DNA from: Candidatus Bipolaricaulota bacterium
GTDB lineage: Bacteria > Bipolaricaulota > Bipolaricaulia > M55B111
Reading direction: 5' to 3'
DNA length: 58,356 nt
NCBI GenBank assembly: GCA_018400715.1
Contig: JAGYME010000008.1
Location: forward strand, 1-58,356
The translations under genes and the position numbers were made by a program. This document shows, piece by piece, positions 57,208 through 58,356 of the stretch (within the stretch, counting starts at the first letter, position 1; every line of letters starts with the position of its first letter). Under the pieces are notes generated by a model. It was not told the origin of the DNA, did not search any database, and worked only from the letters and a program-made list of their open reading frames with translations.

Positions 57208-57557
57208 ACCGACCACCTCCGGACGGTTTTAGGTTCGGTCAACGATTAAAAGTAATGGAAACGGATATTTATATCAAACAATATATTCCATTAAATACAT
57301 TTCAACGAGCGAACTTTCGTAACCCTGCTCTCAGTCGCAGAAAGGAGCGGCCGACCCAAAGCACCCGAGGAGACAGGCACGCTAAGGTTTGACATTTCCA
57401 ATCTTATATATAGACTCTATTATTGCTCTGTCTTTAACTGACCTGGGAAGGGCACCGGTTTTGACAAGCGTAGGGACGCCACCTAAAGTTTTAAGTAGTG
57501 GTTAAAAGAATCTTTAAGTCAACGCAGAAAGCTCTTATTCTAACGAGGTGAGAAATC
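57208..57557. other. Divergent intergenic region before the aldo/keto reductase
   Basis: This 350-base gap contains two TTGACA boxes on the plus strand (57389-57394 and 57461-57466). Only the second has a good -10 box at 17 bases. No open reading frame with a ribosome-binding site and no strong RNA structure was noticed. Confidence 0.45.
57461..57489 (+). promoter_or_regulatory. Probable promoter of the aldo/keto reductase gene
   Basis: TTGACA (57461-57466), 17 bases, TAAAGT (57484-57489). The leader would be about 60 bases and ends in the ribosome-binding site CGAGGTGA. Confidence 0.6.
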
Positions 57558-58356
57558 TTGATAGAAGTTCCCGAGATAGAACTTAAGACGGGTGGAAGGA
57601 TGCCCCTGATCGGTTTCGGTACCTGGGACCTACGCGAAAAGACGGCGAGTTCCGTAAGGCGTGCATTAGAGCTTGGTTATACGCACATCGACACGGCGGA
57701 AGGTTACCTGAACGAGGAGCAAGTAGGGGAAGGGTTAAAGGGACACGACAGAGAGGACCTGTTCATCACCTCGAAGGTCCTGCCGGGGAACTTAAATTAT
57801 GAAAACGTCATCGAAGCCTGTAACCGTTCTCTCGACAAACTGGGTACCTCCTACCTGGACCTGTATCTAATCCACTGGCCCAACTTAGCCATTTCACTCA
57901 GAGAAACTATGCACGCCTTCAAGAAACTGTACGACTGGGGAAAGGTAAGAAACGTTGGAGTTAGCAACTTCAGTAGGTACGAACTGAAGATAGCGCGCAG
58001 GGTCTCCGAAGTGCCGATATCCGTGAACCAGGTCGAGTTTCATCCCTGGTATCACGACGAGGAACTCCTCAACTACTGCCGTGAAAACGGGATACAGTTG
58101 ACCGGAGCCGCTCCGCTTGCTCGCACGGCCGTGTTCGAGGACCCCCTGATAAATGAACTCGCCAAGAAGTACGACAGGTCTCCCGCACAAATTGTTCTCA
58201 GGTGGGCCCTGCAGAAGGAAGTAGTTACCGTACCGAGGTCAAGGACTCCAGCCCATATAGAAGAGAACCTGGACGTATTCGACTTCGAACTGGAGGACTC
58301 CGACGTCGATAGAATTGACGAGATTACCAGAGAAGAGAGACTCAGCAATTACGAGA
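57558..58356 (+). CDS. Aldo/keto reductase, 3' end outside the window
   Basis: The 266 codons visible form a TIM-barrel NADP(H)-dependent reductase. The catalytic tetrad is in place: Asp and Tyr in HIDTAEGYLNEE, Lys in ITSKVLPG and His in LIHWPN. Cofactor residues follow in VTVPRSRTPAHIEENL. The start TTG lies after GAGGTGA. Only a short C-terminal piece is missing. The likely substrate is an aldehyde or ketone, not readable further. Confidence 0.93.
   Translation, partial: MIEVPEIELKTGGRMPLIGFGTWDLREKTASSVRRALELGYTHIDTAEGYLNEEQVGEGLKGHDREDLFITSKVLPGNLNYENVIEACNRSLDKLGTSYLDLYLIHWPNLAISLRETMHAFKKLYDWGKVRNVGVSNFSRYELKIARRVSEVPISVNQVEFHPWYHDEELLNYCRENGIQLTGAAPLARTAVFEDPLINELAKKYDRSPAQIVLRWALQKEVVTVPRSRTPAHIEENLDVFDFELEDSDVDRIDEITREERLSNYE

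Noticed and set aside
57389..57416. First TTGACA in the region before the aldo/keto reductase as its main promoter
   Set aside because: The -10 match at 16-17 bases is weak (TAGACT), while the second TTGACA at 57461 has TAAAGT at exactly 17 bases and a normal leader length.
1..58356. CRISPR arrays, insertion sequences, integrases, phage genes, rRNA and tRNA genes
   Set aside because: None was recognised. Repeats found are short, paired inverted or single tandem repeats, and no transposase or integrase motif occurs in any frame examined.

Overview
The window looks like a chromosomal segment of an anaerobic, salt-adapted, diderm bacterium. Three kinds of evidence support this. Many proteins, including secreted ones, are very rich in Asp and Glu. 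The pyruvate:ferredoxin oxidoreductase is the four-gene type common in anaerobes such as Thermotogae and archaea. Two predicted outer-membrane beta-barrels end in an aromatic residue. I cannot place the lineage from sequence alone. A deep-branching halophilic group (for example the Acetothermia/Bipolaricaulota/KB1 neighbourhood or a Thermotogota relative) would fit, but that is inference. I saw no rRNA, tRNA, CRISPR array, phage or insertion sequence.

Layout. 1-1900 (-): riboflavin genes ribE-ribBA-ribH (ribH cut by the window edge). 2283-6873 (+): yidC-khpB-mnmE, a sigma factor and a small acidic protein. 7042-8070 (+): a thiamine-binding-type protein and radC. 8061-11759 (-): a YhaN/SbcC-like ATPase with a YhaO/SbcD-like nuclease. 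12025-18020 (+): a TatT-like TPR protein, guaA, Lrp-type and CRP-type regulators, and a histidine kinase/response regulator pair. 18384-21371 (-): porGDAB. 21595-23316 (+): a membrane-domain/WecG fusion. 23290-27828 (-): recJ, secF, rpsT, pepD. 28141-30487 (+): encapsulated ferritin and encapsulin, ferredoxin, an SDR reductase. 30521-40341 (-): a small unknown gene, then a ten-gene aromatic operon with all seven shikimate-pathway steps plus chorismate mutase, prephenate dehydrogenase and an aminotransferase. 40466-44131 (-): recA-recX-ispF, ndk and dprA. 44276-48381: an outer-membrane protein, a small gene, an amino-acid ABC transporter without its ATPase, and a ThiF/MoeB enzyme. 48538-48950 (+): three tiny membrane-protein genes. 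49059-57207: mainly envelope and secreted proteins and one broken metallo-hydrolase gene. 57558-end (+): an aldo/keto reductase.

Regulation is unusually visible. The aromatic operon has a promoter, a 41-residue leader peptide with a Tyr/Phe codon cluster, and an attenuator hairpin followed by five T. Several first genes have a -10 box only 6-9 bases before the start codon and no ribosome-binding site, which suggests leaderless mRNAs. A 31-base element recurs (28 of 31 identical) upstream of ribE and of the TatT-guaA operon. A perfect 18-bp palindrome precedes the histidine kinase, and its half-sites recur as a long hairpin after the response regulator. Candidate structured RNAs lie ahead of yidC, after encapsulin, and after the response regulator.

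The strongest candidates for something undescribed are the three consecutive single-helix micro-proteins at 48538-48950, two of them paralogous, the repeated 31-base leader element, and the structured RNA after encapsulin. The Phe/Tyr attenuator is a known kind of mechanism, here controlling a complete shikimate operon.
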